NCBI GenBank assembly: GCA_017626325.1
Contig: JAGAIZ010000087.1
Coordinates: 1-44,420, forward strand
Direction of reading: 5' to 3'
DNA: 44,420 bases
Origin: Lachnospiraceae bacterium
GTDB lineage: Bacteria > Bacillota > Clostridia > Lachnospirales > Lachnospiraceae
The notes under the pieces are model-generated. The model was not told the DNA's origin, made no database searches, and saw only the letters and a program-made list of their open reading frames with translations. Position numbers and translations under genes: made by a program. The number at the start of each line of letters is the position of its first letter. Position 1 is the first letter of the stretch. This document shows positions 25,095 through 34,016 of this stretch, piece by piece.

Positions 25095-25871
25095 TTATCC
25101 CAGTGCCACATCCAGTATCATCATCACCACGAATCCGAACGCTACGCCGATGGTGCCGATATTGCTGTGCTCTCCCATCTGAGACTCAGGAATCAGTTCT
25201 TCCACTACCACATAGATCATAGCCCCCGCCGCAAACGCCAGCAGATAGGGAAGCGCCGGGACGATCTGTCTTGCCAGCAGAATCGTAATGACTGCGCCTA
25301 CCGGCTCCACAATGCCCGACAATGCCCCATAGGCGAAGGAACGCAGACGGGAAGTCCCCTCGCTGCGCAGAGGCATGGAGATAATCGCTCCCTCAGGGAA
25401 ATTCTGAATCGCAATGCCCGCCGCCAGGGCAAAAGCGCCCGCCATGGTAATTCCTGTATCGCCGATCAAAGCGCCCGCAAAGGTTACTCCCACAGACATG
25501 CCTTCCGGTATATTATGCAGGGTCACCGCAAGGACAAGCATTGTTGTTTTTTTTAAGTTCGCTTCTATGCCTTCCGGCTTGCCACTCTCCAGATGCAGAT
25601 GCGGAATCAGACTGTCCAGCAGAAGCAGAAACGCCATACCGCCTAAAAAACCTACTGTAGCCGGAAACCATGCCACCTTCCCCTGCTCTTCTGCCATATC
25701 GATTGCCGGAATCAAGAGCGACCACACGGACGCGGCAATCATGACCCCCGCCGCAAATCCAAGAAGCATTTTCTCCAGCTTCAGATTCATTTCTTTCCGC
25801 ATGAAAAAGACCATGGCTGAACCAAGCGTCGTTCCCAGAAACGGAATCATTAATCCAAGTGCAATCTGCAT
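25095..25871 (-). CDS. ZIP-family divalent metal transporter (ZupT/GufA type)
   Basis: 258 aa, eight predicted membrane segments. The two metal-binding transmembrane motifs are clear: HNIPEGMSVG near residue 118 and NFPEGAIISMPLR near 157. The second motif has N where many members have H. It moves zinc, iron or manganese into the cytosol. The central loop has a His/Glu-rich stretch (IPHLHLESGKPEG). It lies upstream of the metal-ATPase operon on the same strand but 170 bp away, and it is divergent from the SOD-like gene. Confidence 0.93.
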   Translation of the reverse strand: MQIALGLMIPFLGTTLGSAMVFFMRKEMNLKLEKMLLGFAAGVMIAASVWSLLIPAIDMAEEQGKVAWFPATVGFLGGMAFLLLLDSLIPHLHLESGKPEGIEANLKKTTMLVLAVTLHNIPEGMSVGVTFAGALIGDTGITMAGAFALAAGIAIQNFPEGAIISMPLRSEGTSRLRSFAYGALSGIVEPVGAVITILLARQIVPALPYLLAFAAGAMIYVVVEELIPESQMGEHSNIGTIGVAFGFVVMMILDVALG

Positions 25872-26075
25872 ATGTTTACCCTGCCTTTCCTCATCTGATT
25901 CTTCTTAACATACAGCCGGCATTTTCGCCGTTATTGTATCCTATGTAAATTCTCATGCCGCGTGCGGCGTCTTACCGTCCTATTTTAAGTGATTCCGGCG
26001 GATTCTATACGCCGCACCCCAAATGGTTTCCCACATATGATAATAGAAAATATTGCTCTGGAATGGAGTAAAAGC

Positions 26076-26546
26076 ATGAAAGAATATTCCCAACCAGCCG
26101 CCTATGCCAGATTATCCGGCAGTGCGGACAATCCGGGGCTTCAGGGCATCGCCTACTTCTATCCCGCGCCCTTTGGCGGAGTACTGATAGAGGCGGAGGT
26201 CTACGGGCTGCCCTATCAGTCCGTCCCCATCAACAGCCAGTTCTACGCGCTGCACATCCATGAGAATGGCGACTGCACGCTGCCCTTCGACAAGACCGGC
26301 AGTCACTATAACCCGAACAATCTGCCCCACCCCCAGCACGCCGGAGACCTGCCTCCTCTGCTGGGCAACCAGGGCTATGCCTACAGTGCCTTCTATACCG
26401 ACCGTTTCGAGCTGCCAGACATTCTGGGCAGATCCCTTATCATCCACAGCAGCGCGGACGACTTCACAACCCAGCCCTCAGGCAACGCGGGAACCAAAAT
26501 CGGCTGCGGCGTCATCGTGCAGAATGTGATGTATCCGCCGGGATGA
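26076..26546 (+). CDS. Cu/Zn superoxide dismutase-like protein
   Basis: 156 aa. All expected ligands are visible: HIHENGDC (Cu His pair and disulfide Cys), GSHYNP (bridging His), HPQHAGDLP (Zn His and Asp) and IIHSSADDF (Cu His), plus the second disulfide Cys in IGCGVI. There is no signal peptide, unusual for bacterial SodC, which is normally exported. The ATG at 26076 has GGAG 7 bases upstream; the longer frame from 25989 has no such site. The last 35 bp overlap the acetyltransferase gene tail to tail. Enzyme activity versus a metal-binding role is open. Confidence 0.9.
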   Translation: MKEYSQPAAYARLSGSADNPGLQGIAYFYPAPFGGVLIEAEVYGLPYQSVPINSQFYALHIHENGDCTLPFDKTGSHYNPNNLPHPQHAGDLPPLLGNQGYAYSAFYTDRFELPDILGRSLIIHSSADDFTTQPSGNAGTKIGCGVIVQNVMYPPG

Positions 26547-27168
26547 AGGAGTCTGCACCGGATTGTCCCTGACGCTCCTTATTGATACTTCTGATAACGC
26601 GGCAGGGATTTCCCACCGCCACGCAGTTATCAGGAATATCCTTCGTCACCACGCTTCCCGCACCGATGACCGTCCCGCTGCCAATGGTCACGCCGGGCAG
26701 AAGTATAGCCCCGCCGCCAATCCAGCAGCCATCCCCGATGGTAATGGGAAGCGCGTAGGTGCGGCAGAAATATTCGCCGCTCTCTCCGTTCCAATCCGGC
26801 GTCAGCCTGTCCGCCAGTTCTACCGGATGAGTCGCCGTATACATCTGCACATTGGACGCAATCAGCACGTTATTTCCAATCGTGATACGGTTACAGTCCA
26901 CGAAGGTACAATTCATATTGATGGAGACATTGTTCCCCAGCGTGATATGACAGCCGTAATCGCAGATAAAAGGACTGCCTACCGAAACATTTTCCCCGAT
27001 CCGGGCAAAAAGCTCTTTCAGAAGTTCCCGCTTTCTTTCCTTTTGCTCATATTCCAGTGCGTTGTACTCCCGAAGCAGCGTCCGGGCCTTCTGCTTATAT
27101 TCCAGAAAAAGTGGGTTGTGGCAGTCGTACCATTCTCCCGCCAGGCATTTCTCCAATTCATTCTTCAT
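26512..27168 (-). CDS. Maltose/galactoside-type O-acetyltransferase
   Basis: 218 aa cytosolic left-handed beta-helix enzyme that transfers acetyl from acetyl-CoA to a sugar hydroxyl. The N-terminal Mac domain begins EKCLAGEWYDCHNPLF. Hexapeptide repeats run from about 75 to 185, with the catalytic His in YTATHPVE and IGDGCWIGGGAILLPG. The start at 27168 fits the family; an ATG at 27201 with a closer AGGAA is possible. An unusual tail of about 20 aa after the helix overlaps the SOD-like gene and may be a recent extension by stop-codon loss. Confidence 0.9.
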   Translation of the reverse strand: MKNELEKCLAGEWYDCHNPLFLEYKQKARTLLREYNALEYEQKERKRELLKELFARIGENVSVGSPFICDYGCHITLGNNVSINMNCTFVDCNRITIGNNVLIASNVQMYTATHPVELADRLTPDWNGESGEYFCRTYALPITIGDGCWIGGGAILLPGVTIGSGTVIGAGSVVTKDIPDNCVAVGNPCRVIRSINKERQGQSGADSFIPADTSHSAR

Positions 27169-27260
27169 ATATATGACATCTCCTATATACCATTTCCTCA
27201 TATATTCATTCCTGCGCAGCGAAATCGTTCTATGCTTCACAGGACATGATAACCCTTCAT

Positions 27261-29573
27261 CTATATCATCGTATCATCCCGCAGCGTCTCTGTCAAAGGA
27301 TGCCGAAGTATTCTGCTCACACTGACCCCGTACGCGAGCGCCACGCACAGAACGATTATCATATAGAAGCCAAGAACCGGCAGCCAGGGCGCTTCCGCCA
27401 CAAATTCCATAGGATTCAGATAGCTGGCCTTTATCATATACGCCACGATGAGCGTCGTAAGGGGCAGCGTAATCAAAAGCGGACGCCCCGCGATTACAAA
27501 CGCTTCAACAGCAAACATCCTGCAAAGCCCGTCCGGCGTCATGCCAATGGATAAATAACGCGCAAATTCCCGCCTGCGCTGACGCAGAAATCCCATAGTA
27601 TACGCCCAGACATTGGCAATTCCGGCGAGTGCAAGAATGCCGCATAAGCCGCCCAGAATAATCTGATATCCAGCTATCAGATCATCATTGTTCTCTTTCT
27701 CCGAAATACGGTTCTCCACTTCTGCTTCCTGCCATCCCGCAAGCAGTTTGGTCACCTGCTCCTCCAGCTTATCCAACGCCGCCGGGTTCTCCCTGTCTTC
27801 TGCAAGAATCCGTATATACATATCATCCTCTGCGCCGCCGATTGCCTCTTCGATGGTTTCCCATAAGGATAGGGGCACAAACTGCACCAGCGCGTTGTCT
27901 TCGTATTCTTCCCTGAGCAAAAGCGCCTCCCTGGTATAGCCAAGGATGGGAATTGCGACGCCCTTGCCTCCTTCCGCCTCCCGTTTTCCTTCGGAAACGG
28001 AATCAGGGAACCGCTCGTCAGCGCTTTGCAAATATATTGCTTCCTGCGTTTCTTTCAGAAAAGGAATATAACTCTTATAGCGGAAGCTACTGTTGACGCT
28101 GTCCCATACCTGATTGAGAATCACCGCGCCGTCAAGACCGGGCGTAATGCCTGCGGATTCACAGTAAGCCAGGAAGGTCTCATCGTCCAGGACGATCAGT
28201 GAAGTATGCACTTTGCGCATCCCGGCAGCAGTCTCCGGAGAACCCGGTGCTTCCACTTCTTCACTGATTTCCTCCGGTTCTTCACTGAATGCTTCCACTT
28301 CTCCACTGACTGCTTCCAGCTCTTCACTGACTGCTTCCGCAGGAATCAGTCCTGCCGCCGTCGCTTTCTGGTACGCCGCCACATTATCCGCGCCCGCAAG
28401 ACTTCTGCAGGCCTCCAATTCCGGCGCCGCCGCAAAATCCGCAAGCTTTGTACCGCCGATCGTCGCCATCACGTCCCAGGCCTCCTGATACCGTTCAAAA
28501 TAAGTATGTCTGGTGCTGATTTGGGAGAGGGTGAAAAGACACAGCATCAGCGTAAATCCCAGAAACGAAAGCGTCAGGGACAATGACGACATGCGCAGCG
28601 ACTTCTTCTGCGCTTTTAAGGCGCTGCCCGCAAGCTCTCCTTCGATACCAAACAGTTTTGCCAGAACAGGAGAACGAAAATTCCCCTGCCCCGGATGAAG
28701 CTCACCGGCATTGCGAACAGCCTCCAGAGGCGTCAGCCTGCTTAACTTTCTCGCCGGTATCCACGCGGAACAAGCCACTGTCAGCACAATCAATGCCGCG
28801 TCCGCCGCAGCCACAGCCGGATGCAGCGTAAAATCCATGGCGTAAGCCCCGGTCACCCGCTCCGCCATCCGCTTCATGGCAGAAACCACCGCCGCGCCAA
28901 GTCCCACGCCCGCCGCATAACCCACCGCCGCCGGTGCGATGCACAAAGCCGCCGCTTCTTTCATCAGATATACCCTGATCTGGCGTGGTGTAGCCCCGAT
29001 GCCGGACAATATCCCAAGCTGCCGTACTTTTGCCTGCATGGACACCCCAAAGGCATTGTGAATAATCAGCACAAGCGAAAGCGCTGCAAGCGTCAAAATC
29101 ACCAGATAAACAGTAAGCAGCCTCGGCGGCTCCTTATCCGCCGGGTCATGAATCAGATACCTGCTAAGAAGCAGCGTGTGATAGGATATGGCCTGTGTCG
29201 TAAGCCCAAGCTTATCCGCAAGAAGCGGCATATCCCCATAGATTCTTCTGGGATGGTACAACAGAATATCCACCGTGATCTCTCCCGTCCGGCCAGACGG
29301 CTCACTCCCCGCACTGACAACCGCGCTTTTGACATTGCCAAAGCTCCGTAACACCGCCAGGTCTTCCTCCGTCAGCGTTCCGGTGATCCGTCCCTGCCAG
29401 TCTCCTTCTTCTTCCACGATGTTTGCTACCTCGCCGGCCCAGAAGCAATAGAAGATGCTGCACAGGAAGGAAAGCATAAGAGCGGCGGTCAGGGCGGCTG
29501 CCGCGACAGGTATGCTGTAAGAACGGTTGTTTCTCATCTGTTCTAAAACTGACACTTTATCTTCTCTTCTCAT
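27261..29573 (-). CDS. ABC transporter permease with duplicated FtsX domains (module 1)
   Basis: 770 aa. Each half has one membrane helix, a large outer domain and three more helices ending in an FtsX core (about 160-275 and 650-760). This architecture works with MacB/LolD-like ATPases in export or removal of antimicrobial peptides or lipids. The ATG at 29573 has GGAGG upstream and overlaps the ATPase gene by 17 bp. The second outer domain contains a Glu-rich heptad repeat (about 411-440) encoded by tandem 21-bp DNA repeats. It is partnered by the ATPase, kinase and regulator genes upstream. Confidence 0.92.
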   Translation of the reverse strand: MRREDKVSVLEQMRNNRSYSIPVAAAALTAALMLSFLCSIFYCFWAGEVANIVEEEGDWQGRITGTLTEEDLAVLRSFGNVKSAVVSAGSEPSGRTGEITVDILLYHPRRIYGDMPLLADKLGLTTQAISYHTLLLSRYLIHDPADKEPPRLLTVYLVILTLAALSLVLIIHNAFGVSMQAKVRQLGILSGIGATPRQIRVYLMKEAAALCIAPAAVGYAAGVGLGAAVVSAMKRMAERVTGAYAMDFTLHPAVAAADAALIVLTVACSAWIPARKLSRLTPLEAVRNAGELHPGQGNFRSPVLAKLFGIEGELAGSALKAQKKSLRMSSLSLTLSFLGFTLMLCLFTLSQISTRHTYFERYQEAWDVMATIGGTKLADFAAAPELEACRSLAGADNVAAYQKATAAGLIPAEAVSEELEAVSGEVEAFSEEPEEISEEVEAPGSPETAAGMRKVHTSLIVLDDETFLAYCESAGITPGLDGAVILNQVWDSVNSSFRYKSYIPFLKETQEAIYLQSADERFPDSVSEGKREAEGGKGVAIPILGYTREALLLREEYEDNALVQFVPLSLWETIEEAIGGAEDDMYIRILAEDRENPAALDKLEEQVTKLLAGWQEAEVENRISEKENNDDLIAGYQIILGGLCGILALAGIANVWAYTMGFLRQRRREFARYLSIGMTPDGLCRMFAVEAFVIAGRPLLITLPLTTLIVAYMIKASYLNPMEFVAEAPWLPVLGFYMIIVLCVALAYGVSVSRILRHPLTETLRDDTMI
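28257..28340. repeat. Four tandem 21-bp repeats inside the permease gene
   Basis: Four units with the core TCACTGAnTGCTTCC lie head to tail at 28257-28277, 28278-28298, 28299-28319 and 28320-28340. Unit length is a multiple of three, so copy changes keep frame. They encode the heptad EAVSEEL and variants in an extracytoplasmic loop. Confidence 0.85.
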
Positions 29574-30237
29574 CGGCTGCAATCCTCCCGTCCGCTATCG
29601 TAATAATACGGTCTGCTTCCAGCGCAATCTTCTCATCATGGGTGACGAGCAGTATGGTCTGTCCATAATTGCGGTTGGACAGCTTCAGCATATCCACAAT
29701 CTCTCTGCTGTTCTTCCGGTCCAGATTCCCCGTAGGCTCATCTGCCAGAAGCAGCGCCGGACAATACAGCAGGGAACGGGCAATGGCCGCCCTCTGCTGC
29801 TGCCCGCCGGACAACTGCCCCGGGAGCGCTCCCAGCTTATCCTGTATGCCCAGAGAAGTGACGATCCTCTCAAGCCGCTCTCTGTCCGGTTTCTTCCTGT
29901 CCAGAAGAAGCGGCATACAGATATTTCTCTCCACCGTCATGGTGGGAATCAAATTATAGGACTGATAAATAAGTCCCACCTTCCTGCGCCTGAAAACAGC
30001 CGCCTGAGCAGCGTTCAAAGCAGATAAGTCCGTCCCCTCTATCGTTACGCGGCCCTCCGTTGGCTGCTCCACTGTTCCCAGAATATGCAGAAGCGTAGAT
30101 TTGCCGGAGCCGGAAGCCCCCACGATTGCCACAAATTCCCCTCTGTTCACCGTAAGATCTATTCCGTCAAGCGCCGTCACCTGACTGCTGCCCGAACCAT
30201 ACACCTTACTTACCTTTTCACATTGTAACAGTTCCAT
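29557..30237 (-). CDS. ABC transporter ATP-binding protein (MacB/LolD-like, module 1)
   Basis: 226 aa cytosolic ATPase. Walker A GASGSGKST (about 36-44), Q-loop YQSYNL, signature LSGGQQQR (about 140-147) and Walker B LLADEPTGNLD are all intact. The GNLD ending and size place it in the MacB/BceA/LolD group that drives FtsX-type permeases. Its gene starts 72 bp after the kinase stop, and that gap contains a regulator-type direct repeat and a -10 box. Confidence 0.96.
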   Translation of the reverse strand: MELLQCEKVSKVYGSGSSQVTALDGIDLTVNRGEFVAIVGASGSGKSTLLHILGTVEQPTEGRVTIEGTDLSALNAAQAAVFRRRKVGLIYQSYNLIPTMTVERNICMPLLLDRKKPDRERLERIVTSLGIQDKLGALPGQLSGGQQQRAAIARSLLYCPALLLADEPTGNLDRKNSREIVDMLKLSNRNYGQTILLVTHDEKIALEADRIITIADGRIAADEKRR

Positions 30238-30285
30238 GTCCTGCTCCTTCCTGACAGTTGTATTTCTGCCTGACCTGATACAGTC

Positions 30286-30318
30286 ATCATACTGCCCTTA
30301 AGTGACATTTCAGTGACA
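30286..30318 (-). promoter_or_regulatory. Promoter of ABC module 1 with 11-bp-period direct repeat
   Basis: The minus strand reads TGTCACT, 4 bp, TGTCACT (30312-30318 and 30301-30307), a perfect repeat with 11-bp period typical of OmpR-family regulator boxes. A -10 TATGAT (30286-30291) follows with no consensus -35, as expected for an activated promoter. The upstream half-site overlaps the last codons of the kinase gene. Confidence 0.6.
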
Positions 30319-31557
30319 ATAGAAATGCATCGTAAAGCAGGCGCCGCCCTCCGGCAGATTTTCTGCCCGAAGCGTACCGTTCTGACGCTCTGTCAGTTCC
30401 CTGGCCAGCGCCAGCCCGATACCGGTTCCGCCTGCGGCGGCGTCCCGTCCACGGTAAAACCGCTCGAAAAGGTGAGGTAAGTCTTCTCCCGCAAAGCCAT
30501 CTCCCTCATCCCAGATACGGATTTCTGTATAAAGGGGATTCTTCGCATAAGCACAATGTACCGTACCGCCGGGCGGGGTATGCTCCATGCAGTTCTTGAA
30601 CAGATTCATCACCGCTTCCATGGTCCACTCACAATCCACGCAAAGGCTGACTTCTCCAAGCTCCGGAAGATCCAGCCCCACACCCGCTTCGCGAAAGAGC
30701 ATCTGCAGCTGGTCGGCTGCCGTCACAAGCAGGGTATAAGCATCCGTCTCTTCCGTTTTCAGTTCCAAAACTCCCGCGTCGATACGTGACAGCACAAGCA
30801 GCGATTCCTCCAGCCGTGTCAGCCGGGCAAGCTGCTTTCGTATCTGCCGTGGCTGCTCTTTGCAGGCAGCCTCCGGCAGCATCTGTACCGAAAGCGAGAT
30901 GGCCGTAAGCGGCGTTTTCAACTGGTGGGCTATGTCTGAGAGATTATCCGCAAACCGCTGTCTCTCCAGAAGGGCGTTCTCCTTCTCCCGATACAGCGCC
31001 GTCACCGTCTTATCGATCGCATCCTGCAGCAAACCAAACGCTGATCCGCCCGCCGAAGAAAGAATTTCCCGCTCCCCCTTTCCGGCTTTTTCCAAATACT
31101 CAGTCAGCAATAAAATGTATTGCCGCTCTCTGCAAGCCCCGAACCAGATCCCTGCCGCAAGCAGGCCGCCTCCCAGAATAAACCCAAGCCCTGCCGCCTT
31201 CATACCCGCCGCAAAGCCAGGCACAGGAATATCCTGCTCGCGCCATCCCCACCGGGACAGCAGATTGTCCGTCTCTGCCGCTGCTGACGGCGCAGTATCC
31301 TCCCTCCGGTCCGTCGAAACCAACGCGGTATCTTCCGTCCCCGTCTCCAGCGACATTGCGTATTCCTTCCATGCCGCCGCCAGAACCGGCTCTGATTCCG
31401 GCTGGATTCTCGCCACTTGCCCCGCAAACTCTCCTATAAGGTTATACTTCTCTCTTCTTTCCTGCATAACAAAAATTCCGGCCGTCAGCGCTGCGCTGAG
31501 CAGTCCTGATACCAGAATCATTCCGAGAAAGAAAATAATTTTATCCCGCTGTTTCAT
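30310..31557 (-). CDS. Sensor histidine kinase (module 1)
   Basis: 415 aa. Membrane helices at about 8-31 and 125-147 enclose an outer domain of about 90 aa. A HAMP-like linker, the dimerisation/phosphorylation box SDIAHQLKTPLTA (His near 218) and a HATPase domain with N box NLFKNCMEH and G boxes WDEGDGF and GGTGIGLALAR follow. The ATG at 31557 has GGGGGAG upstream; an ATG 4 codons earlier has none. It is encoded 53 bp after its response regulator and presumably senses a peptide or drug linked to the downstream transporter. Confidence 0.94.
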   Translation of the reverse strand: MKQRDKIIFFLGMILVSGLLSAALTAGIFVMQERREKYNLIGEFAGQVARIQPESEPVLAAAWKEYAMSLETGTEDTALVSTDRREDTAPSAAAETDNLLSRWGWREQDIPVPGFAAGMKAAGLGFILGGGLLAAGIWFGACRERQYILLLTEYLEKAGKGEREILSSAGGSAFGLLQDAIDKTVTALYREKENALLERQRFADNLSDIAHQLKTPLTAISLSVQMLPEAACKEQPRQIRKQLARLTRLEESLLVLSRIDAGVLELKTEETDAYTLLVTAADQLQMLFREAGVGLDLPELGEVSLCVDCEWTMEAVMNLFKNCMEHTPPGGTVHCAYAKNPLYTEIRIWDEGDGFAGEDLPHLFERFYRGRDAAAGGTGIGLALARELTERQNGTLRAENLPEGGACFTMHFYCH

Positions 31558-31610
31558 AGTCTCCCCCATTCCTGAGCGTCCTGTTTCTTTACTTTCTGAA
31601 TGCTTCTGCC

Positions 31611-32318
31611 TTATTTCTCTTCAATTGAAATGTCTTCCATCCGGTAACCGATGCTTCTGATTGTCTGAATACAAGCCGGAGTATGCAGCTTTTCCCGCAG
31701 ACGTTTCATAGTCACAGTCAGCGTATTATCGTTTACATAACTCCCCTTCACGTCCCAGATCTGCTCCAGAATGCGCTCTCTGGTCAGAGTCCTTCCCTGA
31801 TTCTCCATCAGCAGTACGAGAAGCTCATATTCCACCGCTGTCAGCTCCGTCTCCTGCCCGCCTGCATACACCCGCCTGCTGACACGGTCAACGCTGATTT
31901 CCCCGCAGAAAAGCCTGTCTGACATGCCGCCTGTAAGAGCGTTTCCTGCTCTCCGAAGCACCGCCTCCATACGCGCGTACAGCACTTCCAATTCAAATGG
32001 CTTGACGATATAATCGTCCGCGCCGCTTTCCAGCCCGGCCACCATATGCCGGGCTTCCCCGCACACGGTCAGGAAAATAACCGGCAGCTTCTGATATTTC
32101 GTGCGGATATAGCTGCACAGTCTGTCGCCCCGCCCATCAGGCATGTTCCAGTCGATTAACACAAGATCCGGCAGACGCCTGTCAAGCGCCGCCTTCGCCT
32201 CTTCTATCGTCGGCAGGATAATCACCCGGTACGCCCGCTGTTCCAGATAAGCCCGGACAAGCCGGGCGATATCCGGGTCGTCTTCTATATAATATACTTC
32301 TCTGTATGCTTCTTTCAT
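31611..32318 (-). CDS. OmpR-family response regulator (module 1)
   Basis: 235 aa. The receiver domain has the acidic pair EDD (12-14), phospho-acceptor Asp in LVLIDWNMPDG (about 55), Thr in IFLTV and Lys in VKPFE. The C-terminal winged helix (about 140-230) has the ELTAVEYELLVLL recognition region. GAGGTG precedes the ATG. It heads the regulator-kinase-ATPase-permease module, and its likely target is the direct repeat at 30301-30318. Confidence 0.96.
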   Translation of the reverse strand: MKEAYREVYYIEDDPDIARLVRAYLEQRAYRVIILPTIEEAKAALDRRLPDLVLIDWNMPDGRGDRLCSYIRTKYQKLPVIFLTVCGEARHMVAGLESGADDYIVKPFELEVLYARMEAVLRRAGNALTGGMSDRLFCGEISVDRVSRRVYAGGQETELTAVEYELLVLLMENQGRTLTRERILEQIWDVKGSYVNDNTLTVTMKRLREKLHTPACIQTIRSIGYRMEDISIEEK

Positions 32319-32339
32319 GAGGTCACCTCAGCCCGATAT

Positions 32340-32369
32340 ATGATAGTTTATTTTACAATAATATGTGCA
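32340..32369 (-). promoter_or_regulatory. Possible promoter of the module 1 regulator-kinase genes
   Basis: The minus strand has TGCACA (32364-32369), 18 bp, then TATCAT (32340-32345), 21 bp before the regulator start codon. Moderate match in an AT-rich gap. Confidence 0.35.
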
Positions 32370-32403
32370 GGACTTCTACATCCGTTTCCTGTTCACAGCC
32401 GCC

Positions 32404-33915
32404 TTACAATTCCACTACTCTCGTTGCGATCTTGTCCCGAAACCGCACGTCATGGTCCACCAACAGCATAGTCGGCTTACAGGCCAGAAGAAGCTCCTCG
32501 ATCTGCATTCTGGAAAAGACGTCGATATAATTTAAGGGTTCATCCCAAATATACACATGAGCGCTCGTCATCAGACTTGCCGCAATCAGCACCTTCTTTT
32601 TCTGCCCTTCCGACAGTTCCTCCAGACGCTTGCCAAACTGCGCCCGTTCCAGATCCAGCTTCCTGAGCAGCGTAAAGAACAGACTTTCATCCAGCTTACG
32701 GTTCCGGCAGAATTCTTTAATGCCGCCCTGTAAAAAGCCGGTGTCCTGACAGACATAGGAAAAGATAAGTCCGGAAGCGGTGTGAAGTTCCCCATTCCTG
32801 ATGATGCTGCTATCTGTCTGCTCCAGAATCGCCCGTATCAGCGTGGATTTGCCGCAGCCGTTCCCGCCCTGCAAAAAGACCCTCTCTCCCTGCATCAATT
32901 CAAAAGAAAAATCCCGCAATACTGTCTTTTCTTCCTGTCCGTAGCTCAAGGAGAGATCTCTGCACCAGACCAGCCGTTCTTTATGATAACGCAGCGAATT
33001 CAGCTTTAAGGACTCCGGATTCTCTATGTCCTGCAGCAGCCCTTCCTTTTCCTCTATCTCTCTTTCTATCCTTCTCTCAAACTGTGTGACGCGGCTCTGC
33101 ATCTTCTTGGTTTTGACTCCGATATAAGCCCGGGTTGCTATGCAGCGGTCATGCTCCTTTACGGGATCATAGCCTATTTTCGTATTTTCATTCTTCTTAG
33201 CCCATCTGTCGCTTCTGTCAGCGGCTTTCTTTAGCGCCGCGATTTCCTTCCTGTGCTTCTCGTTCTCTGCCACGGCGAACTGATCCGCCCTTCTCTTATT
33301 CTCCCACCAGCTCGTAAAATTGCCGCTCTGTACCTCGATCGTTTGCCGGTTCAGCACCAACACATGGTCGATACAGGCATCCAGCAGATCTCTGTCGTGG
33401 GACACCAGAATAAATCCCTTCTTCTCCCGCAGATACTGCTTCACAATTTCTCTGGAATTATGATCCAGGTGATTGGTCGGCTCATCGATCAGCAGAAACT
33501 CATTTTCCCCGGAAAAAAGCACCGCCAGCAGGACCTTCGTGCGTTCCCCCCAGCTTAGCGTCTCGAACGGACGGTACAAAAGCTCCGCATCCGCTGAAAG
33601 CTTTCCCAGTTCACAGATAACGCGCCACTGTTCACAGCCCGGCTTGCATTCCTCTATAAACTCCGCCGCGCATTCTTTGCCATGCCGCTCCGCCGCCTGA
33701 TATGGAAAATAATCGAACCGCTCCGCCGAGGTAATGCTTCCCGTATACTCGTATTTGCCCTGCAGCAGCTTTAAGAAGGTCGTCTTCCCCTTTCCGTTTC
33801 GCCCGATAAATCCCAGCTTCCAGTTAGTGTCAATCGAAAAAGATACGTTTTCAAAAATCAAGTCAACGCTGTTTTCATAGCCGTATGTGAGATTCGTTAC
33901 ATTAATTTGCGCCAT
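32404..33915 (-). CDS. ABC-F ATPase, Lsa/Vga-like (antibiotic-resistance type)
   Basis: 503 aa soluble protein with two ATPase domains and no membrane part. Domain 1: Walker A GRNGKGKTT, signature LSWGERTK, Walker B DEPTNHLD. Domain 2: GGNGCGKST, LSEGQKKKV and WDEPLNYID. A Lys/Glu-rich linker of about 80 aa joins them. The N-terminus (TNWKLGFIGRNG) and the divergent second Walker B resemble Lsa/Vga-type ribosome-protection proteins, which give lincosamide, pleuromutilin and streptogramin A resistance. The ATG at 33915 has GGAGG; the long frame to 34011 is leader. The leader carries a terminator and a three-codon ORF, so expression is probably drug-inducible. Confidence 0.93.
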   Translation of the reverse strand: MAQINVTNLTYGYENSVDLIFENVSFSIDTNWKLGFIGRNGKGKTTFLKLLQGKYEYTGSITSAERFDYFPYQAAERHGKECAAEFIEECKPGCEQWRVICELGKLSADAELLYRPFETLSWGERTKVLLAVLFSGENEFLLIDEPTNHLDHNSREIVKQYLREKKGFILVSHDRDLLDACIDHVLVLNRQTIEVQSGNFTSWWENKRRADQFAVAENEKHRKEIAALKKAADRSDRWAKKNENTKIGYDPVKEHDRCIATRAYIGVKTKKMQSRVTQFERRIEREIEEKEGLLQDIENPESLKLNSLRYHKERLVWCRDLSLSYGQEEKTVLRDFSFELMQGERVFLQGGNGCGKSTLIRAILEQTDSSIIRNGELHTASGLIFSYVCQDTGFLQGGIKEFCRNRKLDESLFFTLLRKLDLERAQFGKRLEELSEGQKKKVLIAASLMTSAHVYIWDEPLNYIDVFSRMQIEELLLACKPTMLLVDHDVRFRDKIATRVVEL

Positions 33916-33989
33916 AGTAATCCTCCATGTTGATTTTGCAACCTGATTCTCCACCTGCGTGTATCGTAAAGTCATCGGCAGATACACGC

Positions 33990-34016
33990 AAAAAAAATCC
34001 CATGCTGCCATGAGAT
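33990..34016 (-). terminator. Leader terminator (attenuator) of the ABC-F gene
   Basis: On the minus strand the stem ATCTCATG/CATGGGAT (one G-U pair, 4-nt loop GCAG) is followed by T8, about 75 bases before the ABC-F start codon. Its position in front of the gene makes it an attenuator rather than an end-of-operon terminator. Confidence 0.75.

Noticed and set aside
28257-28340. CRISPR-like array
   Set aside because: The units are contiguous 21-mers without spacers and lie in frame inside a permease gene.
28206-28586. Phe/Arg-rich plus-strand frame over the 21-bp repeats
   Set aside because: Antisense shadow of the permease; the permease frame is supported by FtsX motifs on both sides.
33916-34011. 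N-terminal extension of the ABC-F protein
   Set aside because: It would be translated from the terminator hairpin region; GGAGG precedes the ATG at 33915, where family homology begins.
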